DNA of 7,386 nucleotides from Puia dinghuensis (GCA_026224995.1 JAMFRX010000513.1:1-7386), one strand, 5' to 3'; counted from the first letter of the stretch, positions 1-7,303 are shown. Notes: generated from the letters alone by a model not told the origin. A program made the numbers and translations.

Positions 1-63
1 ACCATGATCCACCGCAACGCCCCAGCCCAAGAATTACGCGTAAGATTTCCATTGTCAAGGTGA

Positions 64-249
64 GACGATAGGGTTTGCATCAACACTCGTCATGTCGTAC
101 AATGGGTCGTCAGTTTATCATCGGTCGAGATCTTCGATGGGTTTGGGCAGGATGAGGCAGGGGTGTGGACGGCGCCGGATGGGACGCGGGTGGCCTGGTT
201 CAAGGATCCCGGGGGGAATATGCTGTCGCTGACGCAGTGGGCGTCCTAG
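64..249 (+). pseudogene. VOC (glyoxalase/bleomycin-resistance fold) protein, C-terminal remnant
   Basis: The frame is open from just after a TGA at 61-63 to a TAG at 247-249, 61 codons. The last ~40 codons read SVEIFDGFGQDEAGVW, then TAPDGTRVAWFKDP and GGNMLSLTQW. The pattern AWFKDPxGNxLSLxQW is the typical C-terminal strand-turn-strand of VOC proteins, where the region after FKDP carries the last metal-site or fold-defining residues. VOC proteins usually have 120-150 residues, so more than half is missing. The preceding codons (RHVVQWVVSLSS) could match the helix before this motif with a small deletion, but nothing VOC-like appears further upstream in any frame and no start codon with a ribosome site is visible. 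I therefore read it as a decayed remnant rather than a gene. The alternative is a frameshifted gene extending past the left edge. Family call is good; pseudogene status is inferred. Confidence 0.6.
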
Positions 250-926
250 TTGGACGGCGACAGGGTCACCAACTGGGTATCCAGCTCTTTTTCCATGGCC
301 TGGGCCATCGGGATCAGGACCTCCTCTTCTATGTGGGCGTGGACGCGCAGATCCTGTTCGAATAGCTGCAGCTGCGTGAGCAGGATGCGGTACAGGGATT
401 CGTTTGTAGTGGGCGGCTCATAGAGGCGGATGGTCTGGCGGATGTCCTTGAGCTCGTCTTCGGTATCGTGGTGTTCGCTGAGGAAGCGGTCCACGGAGTA
501 TTCGCCGCGTGCCAGCAGGAAGCGGGAGAAGCCGGCGACGCTAAGGGCGGCCTCTTGCAGCAGGCCGATATAAGGCAGCAGGGCGGTCTCTTCCGCTTTA
601 ATGTGCTCGGACAGGTCCAGGACGTAATGGCGGAAAAAATTCTGCAGGGCCAGGAGAATGGGATGGTGTGATTCGTAATGGTCGGACAGGAGCAGAATGC
701 TCTGTTCTATTTCCGGGAGCTTTTTTTCCAGGTAATAGACATGCGTCCGCTGAATATAGTCTACGATGAGCGAGACCGGGAAGGCCTGGAATTCACGCGC
801 ATTGAAGATCTTTTCTTCGAAGACCCTGAGGAGGGTCGCTATAAATTCTTTATGTTCACCGGCCTGCAGCGGATGGGTAGAATACCGCTGCATGACCTGG
901 GGATAAAAATCGCTGTTTTCAGGCAT
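246..926 (-). CDS. Hemerythrin-domain protein, RIC/YtfE-like (di-iron repair or stress protein)
   Basis: This 226-residue soluble protein has no signal peptide or membrane segment, so it should be cytoplasmic. It is a helical bundle with hemerythrin-type ligands: His62 in DYIQRTHVYY, His87/His88 in ESHHP, His108 and Glu112 in SEHIKAEE, His152/His153 in LSEHHDTEDE, and His198 and Glu202 in HAHIEEEVLIP. The two HxxxE pairs and the order of ligands match the di-iron site of the RIC family (YtfE/ScdA/DnrN), which repairs iron-sulfur clusters damaged by nitric oxide or oxidants. The short N-terminal ScdA_N domain with its Cys-Cys motif is absent; the protein contains no cysteine at all. The start is supported by AGGAGA a few bases upstream and by a -7 promoter-like element. 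It follows the M14 gene by 48 bp on the same strand, but the promoter suggests separate transcription. Family call is strong; the exact role (repair, NO handling or oxygen sensing) is inferred. Confidence 0.88.
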   Translation of the reverse strand: MPENSDFYPQVMQRYSTHPLQAGEHKEFIATLLRVFEEKIFNAREFQAFPVSLIVDYIQRTHVYYLEKKLPEIEQSILLLSDHYESHHPILLALQNFFRHYVLDLSEHIKAEETALLPYIGLLQEAALSVAGFSRFLLARGEYSVDRFLSEHHDTEDELKDIRQTIRLYEPPTTNESLYRILLTQLQLFEQDLRVHAHIEEEVLIPMAQAMEKELDTQLVTLSPSN

Positions 927-929
927 GGT

Positions 930-935
930 TCTCCT
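930..935 (-). promoter_or_regulatory. Ribosome binding site of the hemerythrin gene
   Basis: Read on the - strand the sequence is AGGAGA, three bases before the ATG at 926-924 (AGGAG plus a four-base spacer). It is the clearest Shine-Dalgarno match in the window and fixes the start of the hemerythrin protein. The M14 and amidohydrolase genes have no comparable site. Confidence 0.65.
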
Positions 936-954
936 GCTTTAGGTGTTGACCGGA

Positions 955-962
955 CAAAGGTA
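955..962 (-). promoter_or_regulatory. Bacteroidota-type -7 promoter element for the hemerythrin gene
   Basis: On the - strand the bases read TACCTTTG, an exact match to the TAnnTTTG -7 consensus of Bacteroidota primary sigma factors. It ends 28 bases before the hemerythrin ATG, inside the 48-bp gap after the M14 gene. No TTTG -33 element is visible at the expected distance upstream, so the promoter would be weak or activator-dependent. I saw no clear binding palindrome for a known NO or redox regulator. Confidence 0.4.
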
Positions 963-974
963 GGATAATTCTTT

Positions 975-3710
975 TTATTGGTAGAGTTGATTGAATAGCA
1001 ATTTGAATGTGCCATGGGTCTGGGCGCGGAAGGTGATCTCCGGGCCGAAGGCGTAGAATTTTCCCTTGCCGACCTTTGCTTCGAATGCGGCGACGCCGTC
1101 CTGCAGGTAGGCCTGGCCCCAGGCCCAGCCGCTGCGCATGGGCTTGTCGGTGGCGAACCAGGCGATGGGCCGGACGCTGCCGTTGGCGAAGGCTTCGGGG
1201 TTGATATGGAAGACGGGGCTTTGATCGAAGTACACGTCGGCGACGGAGTCCATGCCCCAGGCAGGCTGGCTGGTGGTGTCGAGGCTTACGCGCAGGACGC
1301 TGCCGGGGATATAGAACTTCTCATTCGGCAATTTCTTTTCTTTTCCGGCTGCCATCTCCACGAGGGCGTTGTGGACGGGCAGGCCAAGATGGTAAGCCAG
1401 GCCGGTGCTGCTGCCGATGGTGACGATATGTCCGCCGGCTTCCAGGAATTTCCGAAGCTGGGGGACGGACTTCTGTGCGGTGAGGCGGCCCAGGTGGGAC
1501 CGGAATTCCGCGGGCAGGCTGTCGGCAACCGGCTCGTTCCTGCCGAAGCGGTTCTCGTTCTCGCCCGGGGCGTTGATCGCGCCGGTGACAAGAATGATAA
1601 CGTCGTATTTGTCACGGAGGTTACCGGAGTCTATAGCAGGGGGGTAGATGATATCAACGGGGAAATGGTACTGTTCCATGATAAAGCGTACCCAGCCCGA
1701 GGGGATGGAGCCGCCGTAGGTATCCCAGAGGGCGATGCGGGCGGGGTGGATCTTCTGGAAGCCGGCGGGGGCATGGCCGGAAGACACGTAGAAGTTCCCG
1801 TTGCGGGTGGAGCGATAGACTGTTTTGCCGGCCTTTAGCAGGTCGTTGGCGATGGTAAAAGAGGAATTGCTGCGGGCGTCTAGCTGGTCCGATGGGTGGC
1901 CTCGCTGCTGGGGCGTGGATGCCGGCTGCAGCTGGCCGTAGGGGATGCGTTCGAAGGGGCCATCGAATTTATCCAGCAGGCGGTCGAATTTGATGCCCAT
2001 GGTATAGGCGAGGGTCCAGCCGGCGGCGTCATAGGGTGGGATCGGCGGGCCGCCCGGATAGGCGAAATCGTTAGGGTGGTCCTGGGGCTCGAAGAGGTCG
2101 AGTACATGGGGCCGGAAGGCCTGGTCGGTCATGACGATATAGGAGCCGGCGGGATAGGACTTGCCGGCGACTGTAAAGGGAGCCGTCGCTTTTTCCACGG
2201 CGATACCGTCGCCGATGAGGGCGTTGATGAAGCGAATGGCGGTGGGGAAGTCGGGCTGATCGGAGGAGAGGATGTAGCCGCGGGCGTCGCGCAGGGCGGG
2301 GTTTTTGAGGATGCTGTCGTAGAAGCGGGTAGGGATGACGCCGGGGCCGCGGGTGGTGAGGTCGGCAGGGGCGACGCGGCGGGGATTGGCAGTGGAATCG
2401 GTCCTTCGGCCGGCAGCGGAATCGGGCGCAGACCGGCGACGGCCGCCTGTAGCTGGTGTGGCTTCAGCGGCGGCATGCGCTGCCAGGGAATCGATGGCGT
2501 CGATGCGTTTGGGCGAGAGGGTCCAGTAATCTTTTTGACCCCTTTCGATGGAATTGCGGCCCATGCGGTAGATGTTGAACAGCAGCTCATCGCGGTAGCG
2601 CATGGCGTAGTCGAGGACGGCATAGTTAAGGGAAACGGAATAGTCGATGGACTGGCGGAAGAGCCATTTCTGCGGTGTCACGGGGTTGGGCGTAGCCCCG
2701 TTGGGGATCAGCCGTTGCGGTACCAGGGGCACTTCCGTAGGGTTGGGGCCGCCGATGATCTCTGTGAGCAGGCCGATCATATTATGGAAATAGGTAGTGG
2801 TGCGCAGGCCGCCATTGTACCAGGTAGAATATTCGGAGCCGGCGCGTTGCGTATAGCCGGGCTTGCCTTCGATGTTCAGGCGGTTGTTCATCGCCGCGCC
2901 TACGGCATCCAGGCTCGTGATGACCAGGGGGTCGAAGACGTAGTTGAAGGGGTCGCGGTAGGGTGGGCCGGCCAGGATAGAGCCGGCGGGGCCAGCCTGG
3001 TGGTGGTTGTACATGATCTGCGGCAGCCATTCCACGAAGAGCTGGCGGCAGATATTCTGCGTTTCTCTGAGGTTGAGCATGTAGAAATCCCGGTTGTTAT
3101 CGTGGCCCGCATATTTCTCGTAGAGGCGTGGCACCTGTTCGAGCGAGCGGCTTTCGAGATTGGGCTTGCGCATATACCAGTCGGAAACCAGCTCCATGCC
3201 ATCCGGGTTGGCGTGGGTGAAGAGGATGATCACCTTATCCAGGATATTGGTCGTTTCGGCATCGGTGCGGCTGAGGAGCTGGTAGGCGATCTCGATGAGC
3301 TCCTGGGTGGCTACTACTTCGGTGGCGTGGAGGCCGCCATCGATCCAAACGACGGCTTTGCCTTCCGCAGCGAGGGCATGTGCCTGCTCTTCAGTGAGCC
3401 CTTCGGCGTGGGCCAGCTGCTGGCTGATGGTCTTATAGCGATCGAGGTTCTTGAGATTTTCCGGCGAAGAGACGATGAGCATGAACTGGTCGCGACCCTC
3501 TTCCGTTTTGCCGATGACGGTATATCTGGCGCGGTCGGAGGCTGCGGCCAGCTTTTTGAAGTAGGCTTCCGTCTGGGTATAGTTGGCGAGCATGTAGTTG
3601 TCGCCGATGTTGAAGCCGAAATGTTCTTTGGGAGTGGGGATGGACTGACTTTGGGCGGCAGCCATAAAGCAGGTTAAGACCAGGGTAGCAGCCCAGCTTT
3701 TGATTCTCAT
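975..3710 (-). CDS. Secreted M14-family zinc metallopeptidase with C-terminal amidotransferase-like region
   Basis: The 911-residue product starts with a Sec signal peptide (basic MRIK, hydrophobic WAATLVLTCFMAAA, likely cut near AQSQ at 20-22). The M14 carboxypeptidase domain covers roughly 30-380. Zinc ligands appear as His128 and Glu131 in GGLHATE and His236 or His237 in MYNHHQAG. NPDG (168-171), NNRDF (205-209, the substrate-binding Asn-Arg) and the probable catalytic Glu317 in LTEIIGG complete the site. M14 enzymes cleave C-terminal residues from peptides or act on cell-wall peptides. An Ala/Arg/Pro-rich insert lies at about 412-455. Residues about 650-780 (LWDTYGGSIPSGW, KYDVIILVTG, GGHIVTIGSSTG) look like a class I glutamine amidotransferase fold, but without any cysteine. 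No T9SS sorting domain is evident, so periplasm or outer surface is likely. The ATG is the only sensible start before the signal peptide; no Shine-Dalgarno is seen. Substrate is unknown. Confidence 0.92.
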   Translation of the reverse strand: MRIKSWAATLVLTCFMAAAQSQSIPTPKEHFGFNIGDNYMLANYTQTEAYFKKLAAASDRARYTVIGKTEEGRDQFMLIVSSPENLKNLDRYKTISQQLAHAEGLTEEQAHALAAEGKAVVWIDGGLHATEVVATQELIEIAYQLLSRTDAETTNILDKVIILFTHANPDGMELVSDWYMRKPNLESRSLEQVPRLYEKYAGHDNNRDFYMLNLRETQNICRQLFVEWLPQIMYNHHQAGPAGSILAGPPYRDPFNYVFDPLVITSLDAVGAAMNNRLNIEGKPGYTQRAGSEYSTWYNGGLRTTTYFHNMIGLLTEIIGGPNPTEVPLVPQRLIPNGATPNPVTPQKWLFRQSIDYSVSLNYAVLDYAMRYRDELLFNIYRMGRNSIERGQKDYWTLSPKRIDAIDSLAAHAAAEATPATGGRRRSAPDSAAGRRTDSTANPRRVAPADLTTRGPGVIPTRFYDSILKNPALRDARGYILSSDQPDFPTAIRFINALIGDGIAVEKATAPFTVAGKSYPAGSYIVMTDQAFRPHVLDLFEPQDHPNDFAYPGGPPIPPYDAAGWTLAYTMGIKFDRLLDKFDGPFERIPYGQLQPASTPQQRGHPSDQLDARSNSSFTIANDLLKAGKTVYRSTRNGNFYVSSGHAPAGFQKIHPARIALWDTYGGSIPSGWVRFIMEQYHFPVDIIYPPAIDSGNLRDKYDVIILVTGAINAPGENENRFGRNEPVADSLPAEFRSHLGRLTAQKSVPQLRKFLEAGGHIVTIGSSTGLAYHLGLPVHNALVEMAAGKEKKLPNEKFYIPGSVLRVSLDTTSQPAWGMDSVADVYFDQSPVFHINPEAFANGSVRPIAWFATDKPMRSGWAWGQAYLQDGVAAFEAKVGKGKFYAFGPEITFRAQTHGTFKLLFNQLYQ

Positions 3711-3826
3711 GTGCAGTAGTTTAAATGGAAATTATCAAACTATCTTCAATTTGGTCTAAAAAATACATGAGCGGGTGGATGGAGGAGGGAAAATTTAGCG
3801 AAATTCGGCGCCTACAACCATAAACC
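3711..3826. promoter_or_regulatory. Divergent intergenic promoter region between the M14 and amidohydrolase genes
   Basis: This 116-bp AT-rich stretch must carry the promoters of both large exported hydrolase genes. On the - strand ATAGTTTG (3743 to 3736) is one base short of the TAnnTTTG spacing and ends 25 bases before the M14 ATG, much like the hemerythrin promoter geometry. On the + strand TCAATTTG (3746-3753) matches TAnnTTTG except for one base and would start transcription about 10-15 bases before the leader ORF at 3767. If both are used, the two promoters overlap back to back and their -33 regions cross. No convincing TTTG -33 element is seen for either, and no clear operator palindrome. 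Element assignments are tentative. Confidence 0.4.
3767..3823 (+). CDS. Possible 18-codon leader ORF upstream of the amidohydrolase
   Basis: An ATG at 3767 opens MSGWMEEGKFSEIRRLQP and stops at TAA 3821-3823. The frame is the same as that of the amidohydrolase, whose ATG follows after only three bases (TAA ACC ATG). The start is preceded by an A-rich run (TCTAAAAAATAC), a context often used in Bacteroidota that lack Shine-Dalgarno sites; a second in-frame ATG lies at 3779. Terminating ribosomes could restart at 3827, which has no ribosome site of its own; the purine run GGAGGAGGG at 3781-3789 is 37 bases away and too far to serve it. The peptide is not hydrophobic and has no attenuator-like run of one amino acid. 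It may equally be a chance ORF. Confidence 0.25.
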   Translation: MSGWMEEGKFSEIRRLQP

Positions 3827-6800
3827 ATGAAATTTATCACCAGAACTACTCTTTTACTGTTATTGTTGGCGGGTGTGAAAGGGGCGGCGGCGAACCCGGG
3901 CATCGATTCCACCGGCAAGGATACTACGAAATATACCAGCTTTAAAGATCTGCCGCTGAAGCCTCAGCGGATGGTCAGCTTCAACACGACCGAAGGGACC
4001 TGGACCTCCCTGGATATCAGTCCAGATGGGAAGACCATTGTCTTCGATATGATGGGGGACCTTTTCACGGTGCCCGCCACGGGGGGTAAGGCGACGCCGC
4101 TGACGCGCGGCATTGCCTTCGACTCTCATCCCCGCTGGAGCCCGGATGGGAAGAAGATCCTGTTCTCCAGCGACCGTAGTGGCGCGGAGAATATCTGGTG
4201 GATCGATCTGGAGAAGAAAGACACCTTTCAGGTGACCAAGGAGCGGGACCAGAACTTCCCCAGCGCCACCTGGACACCAGATGGCGATTACATCGTTTAT
4301 TCCAAGGGTAAGATGCAGGTGCAGCTGTACCTCGTCCATAAAAACGGAGGGGCCGGAACCCAGCTGATCTCCACGCCGGCGACTTTGAAGACCATCGATC
4401 CGGCGGTAAGCCCCGACGGCCGTTATATCTATTTCTCCAAGCGTTTTGGACCCTGGTCCTACAATGCGGACCTGCCTCAGTACCAGGTCGGCGTCTATGA
4501 CCGGGAAAACAGTAAGCTGAGCACCATCACTTCCCGTTATGGTTCGGGGTTCACCCCCGTGCTGTCGAAGGATGGGCAGTGGTTAGTCTATGGGAGCCGG
4601 TATGAGGACAAGACCGGGCTCGTGATCCGCAATCTGCAAACGGGCGATGAGCATTGGCTGGCCTATCCTGTACAGCGCGACGACCAGGAATCCATCGCTA
4701 CCATGGGTGTATTGCCAGGGATGGCTTTTACCCCGGACAGCAAGGCCGTGATAGCTGCATATGGCGGCAAGATCCATCGGATCCCGGTGGATGGCAGCGG
4801 GCCTGCGGAGATACCTTTTAGCGTAGACCTGGCATTGGAGATGGGGCCGCGGCTGGAGTTTAAATACCCCGTGAGCGATTCGGCCTATGGGCTGGCTACG
4901 CAGATCAGGGATGCGGTCCCCAGTCCCGATGGGAAGAAGCTAGCCTTCACCGTGCTCGACAGGCTTTATGTGATGGATTATCCCAAGGGTGCGGCGAAGC
5001 GGCTGACCGCTCACGATTTTACCGAGGGGCAGCCGGCCTGGAGCAAAGATGGAAAATATCTCACTTTCGTGAGCTGGACGCCCCAGGGTGGGCAGATCTA
5101 TAAGGTCGCGGCTGCGGGCGGCCCGGTACAGCAGCTGACAAAGTCGGTAGCGCTCTATCAGAACCCCGTGTTCGACAATAGCGGCAACCGGATCGTCTTC
5201 TTACGCAGCAAGGCGCAGAAATACAAGGAGGCTTTCGAATCCGGATATGACGACTCTGAAGAGGACCTTTGCTGGATGCCGGCGGCCGGCGGCGACATCA
5301 CGCTGATCGTGAAAGCCGAAAGCCGGGCCAACCCGCATTTTGTGCAGGGGCAGGACCGCATCTATCTGAACAATGGCAATGGCGATCTCCTCAGCATCAA
5401 ATGGGACGGCACCGACGAGAAGACGATCGCGCATGTAACCGGAATCACCACCTACGGCATCAGCATCTACAAGCATGGGCATATCGATGCGGGCGATAAC
5501 TGCATGCTGAGCGAAGAGGCTGCAGGGGCCACCGAGGTAAGCCAGCCCAGTCCGGCAGGGGTCATAACCATGTCGCCTTCGGGAAAAAGGGTCATTGCGC
5601 AGATCAACAATGAAATTTATATGGCTACGATCCCGGAGACGGGAAAGCTGGTGACCATATCGCTTGCAGATGCGGGCTCGGCGCAGTTCCCTGCCCGGAA
5701 GCTCACGGTGCTGGGCGGCGAGTTTCCCTTTTGGGAGGCCGACGGCAAGAAAGTCCATTGGAGCCTGGGCAATGCGCATTTTGTGTATGATGTGGATGCT
5801 GCGCAGTCTTTCGACGACAGCCTGAAGCTGGCTAAGAAGGCGACGGCAGACAGCCTCGCGAAGGTCAAGCCGGATACGACGACGAAAAAAGACACTGCGG
5901 TGAAGAAAGCGCCGGCCGGTCCTAAAGAGGAGCCTTCCTACAAGGCCATAGAGACGGCCGTAAAAGTATATTACCAGCGGGACATGCCTCAGGGCCTCGT
6001 CCTGCTCAAGGGAGCCCGGATCATTACCATGGAAAACGGGCAGGTCATCGAGAATGGCGATATCCTTGTAGAGAACAACCGCATCAAGGCCGTGGGCCCG
6101 ACCGGCAGCCTGAGCGTTCCGGCCAATGCGAAGGTCGTGGACGTTACCGGCAAGACGATCGTTCCCGGCTTCGTGGATACGCACGCCCATCTATGGCCGC
6201 AATGGGGCCTGCATAAGAACCAGGTGTGGAAATATGCGATGAACCTCGCCTATGGGGTCACAACGACCCGCGATCCGCAGACTTCCAGCACGGACGTGCT
6301 GACCTATGGCGATGAGGTGGATGCCGGCGCCGTCTTTGGACCGAGGATCTACAGTACGGGCCCTGGGGTAGGGTTCTGGGATTACAACGTCAAGGACTCC
6401 GGGCAGGCCGAGGACATCCTGCGCCAGTATAGCAAGTATTACAATACCCACTATATTAAAATGTATCTCTCGGGCAACCGCCAGCAGCGGGAGTGGATCA
6501 TTATGGCGGCCCGCAACCAGCAGCTGATGCCTACCACCGAAGGCGGCCTCAACACCAAGCTCAATATGACGAACCTGCTGGACGGGTATCCGGGCCATGA
6601 GCATGCCATACCCATCTATCCCTTGTATAATGACCTCGTGAAGACCATCGCTTTCTCGCAGATGTGCGTGACGCCGACGCTGATCGTTTCCTATGGCGGA
6701 CCTTTTGCCGAGAACTTCTGGTGGGAGACAGAGAATCCCTATCACGATGGGAAGGTCCAGTATTTCATGCCTTATGAGGAGATCGCCGGGAAGACGCGGC

Positions 6801-7252
6801 GTGACAAGGCGGGCTGGTTCATGCCGGAGGAGCAGGTGTTCCCCAAGCATGCGAAGTCTATGAAGGCTATGGTAGAGGCGGGTGCGCTGGCCGGTATCGG
6901 CAGTCATGGAGAGTTCCAGGGCATCGGGTACCATTGGGAGATGTGGGCCATGGCGTCGGGCGGGATGAAGCCGATGGACGTGCTGCGTACCGCCACCATC
7001 CTGGGCGCCACGGGGCTTGGGCTGGACCGGGACCTTGGAAGCCTGAAGCCCGGCAAGCTGGCGGATCTCGTAGTGCTGGATAAGAATCCCCTGGAGAACA
7101 TTCGTAACACCAATTCCGTATATTACGTGATGAAGAATGGCCGGCTCTATGAAGGGAGCACCTGCAATGAGGTCTATCCCGGCAAGCGGGCGCTGGACAG
7201 GAGCGAGTGGAATTTTGAGAAGCCTGTGAATACCACGGGGATAGTGGAATAA
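3827..7252 (+). CDS. Exported PD40/TolB-type beta-propeller fused to an amidohydrolase
   Basis: The 1141-residue product begins with a signal peptide (MKFITR, then TTLLLLLLAGVKGAAA; cut near 20-22). Residues about 50-650 hold about ten PD40/WD40-like repeats with SPDGK-type turns, for example at 65, 105, 150, 195, 247, 302, 366, 406 and 583: a TolB-like propeller, possibly two, likely for substrate gating or binding. A Lys/Thr/Ala-rich linker covers about 660-705. The amidohydrolase domain (about 720-1115) shows VPGFVDTHAHLW with metal ligands His786 and His788, a probable carboxylated Lys878 in YIKMY, His924/His926 in GHEHAIP, and the closing motif GSLKPGKLADLVVLDKNPL. Family members are metal-dependent amide hydrolases, often peptidase- or prolidase-like. 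The usual Asp after strand 8 is replaced by the SHGE motif (1026-1029). TAA at 3821 in frame excludes an earlier start. It faces away from the M14 gene across 116 bp. The substrate is not determinable. Confidence 0.92.
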   Translation: MKFITRTTLLLLLLAGVKGAAANPGIDSTGKDTTKYTSFKDLPLKPQRMVSFNTTEGTWTSLDISPDGKTIVFDMMGDLFTVPATGGKATPLTRGIAFDSHPRWSPDGKKILFSSDRSGAENIWWIDLEKKDTFQVTKERDQNFPSATWTPDGDYIVYSKGKMQVQLYLVHKNGGAGTQLISTPATLKTIDPAVSPDGRYIYFSKRFGPWSYNADLPQYQVGVYDRENSKLSTITSRYGSGFTPVLSKDGQWLVYGSRYEDKTGLVIRNLQTGDEHWLAYPVQRDDQESIATMGVLPGMAFTPDSKAVIAAYGGKIHRIPVDGSGPAEIPFSVDLALEMGPRLEFKYPVSDSAYGLATQIRDAVPSPDGKKLAFTVLDRLYVMDYPKGAAKRLTAHDFTEGQPAWSKDGKYLTFVSWTPQGGQIYKVAAAGGPVQQLTKSVALYQNPVFDNSGNRIVFLRSKAQKYKEAFESGYDDSEEDLCWMPAAGGDITLIVKAESRANPHFVQGQDRIYLNNGNGDLLSIKWDGTDEKTIAHVTGITTYGISIYKHGHIDAGDNCMLSEEAAGATEVSQPSPAGVITMSPSGKRVIAQINNEIYMATIPETGKLVTISLADAGSAQFPARKLTVLGGEFPFWEADGKKVHWSLGNAHFVYDVDAAQSFDDSLKLAKKATADSLAKVKPDTTTKKDTAVKKAPAGPKEEPSYKAIETAVKVYYQRDMPQGLVLLKGARIITMENGQVIENGDILVENNRIKAVGPTGSLSVPANAKVVDVTGKTIVPGFVDTHAHLWPQWGLHKNQVWKYAMNLAYGVTTTRDPQTSSTDVLTYGDEVDAGAVFGPRIYSTGPGVGFWDYNVKDSGQAEDILRQYSKYYNTHYIKMYLSGNRQQREWIIMAARNQQLMPTTEGGLNTKLNMTNLLDGYPGHEHAIPIYPLYNDLVKTIAFSQMCVTPTLIVSYGGPFAENFWWETENPYHDGKVQYFMPYEEIAGKTRRDKAGWFMPEEQVFPKHAKSMKAMVEAGALAGIGSHGEFQGIGYHWEMWAMASGGMKPMDVLRTATILGATGLGLDRDLGSLKPGKLADLVVLDKNPLENIRNTNSVYYVMKNGRLYEGSTCNEVYPGKRALDRSEWNFEKPVNTTGIVE

Positions 7253-7288
7253 AAGGGTATAAAATGGCGCCGTGCGTGTCATAGAGAT

Positions 7289-7292
7289 GGAG
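7289..7292 (+). promoter_or_regulatory. Weak ribosome binding site of the right-edge gene
   Basis: GGAG lies 11 bases before the ATG at 7304, at the long end of usual spacing. It supports this start together with the signal peptide that follows. No TAnnTTTG element is seen in the 51-bp gap after the amidohydrolase, so this gene could be co-transcribed with it. Confidence 0.35.
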
Positions 7293-7303
7293 TGATCCTT
7301 GCC

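Noticed and set aside
1..52. - strand frame from an ATG at 52-50 (MEILRVILGLG) running off the left edge
   Set aside because: Only 17 codons are visible, with no ribosome site or promoter, and the residues do not identify a family.
165..968. Short + strand frames across the hemerythrin gene
   Set aside because: They are shadows of the - strand gene, whose di-iron ligand pattern and ribosome site are clear.
1896..3677. 593-codon open frame on the + strand, antisense to the M14 gene
   Set aside because: It lies wholly inside the M14 gene, its product is a low-complexity Gly/Val/Ala/Asp-rich sequence without recognisable motifs, and long antisense frames arise from GC-rich codon use. The - strand frame has a signal peptide and complete catalytic motifs.
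3777..3790. Purine-rich GGAGGAGGG as Shine-Dalgarno for the amidohydrolase
   Set aside because: It is 37 bases before the ATG, with no start codon at proper spacing and an in-frame TAA at 3821 in between.
5201..7282. Two abutting open frames on the - strand (329 and 363 codons) antisense to the amidohydrolase
   Set aside because: They form one continuous antisense frame broken by a single stop, with His/Arg/Leu-rich sequence and no domain. They mirror the codon bias of the amidohydrolase.
7253..7303. Intrinsic terminator after the amidohydrolase
   Set aside because: GGCGCC is a short palindrome, but there is no stable stem of useful length and no T-run after it.
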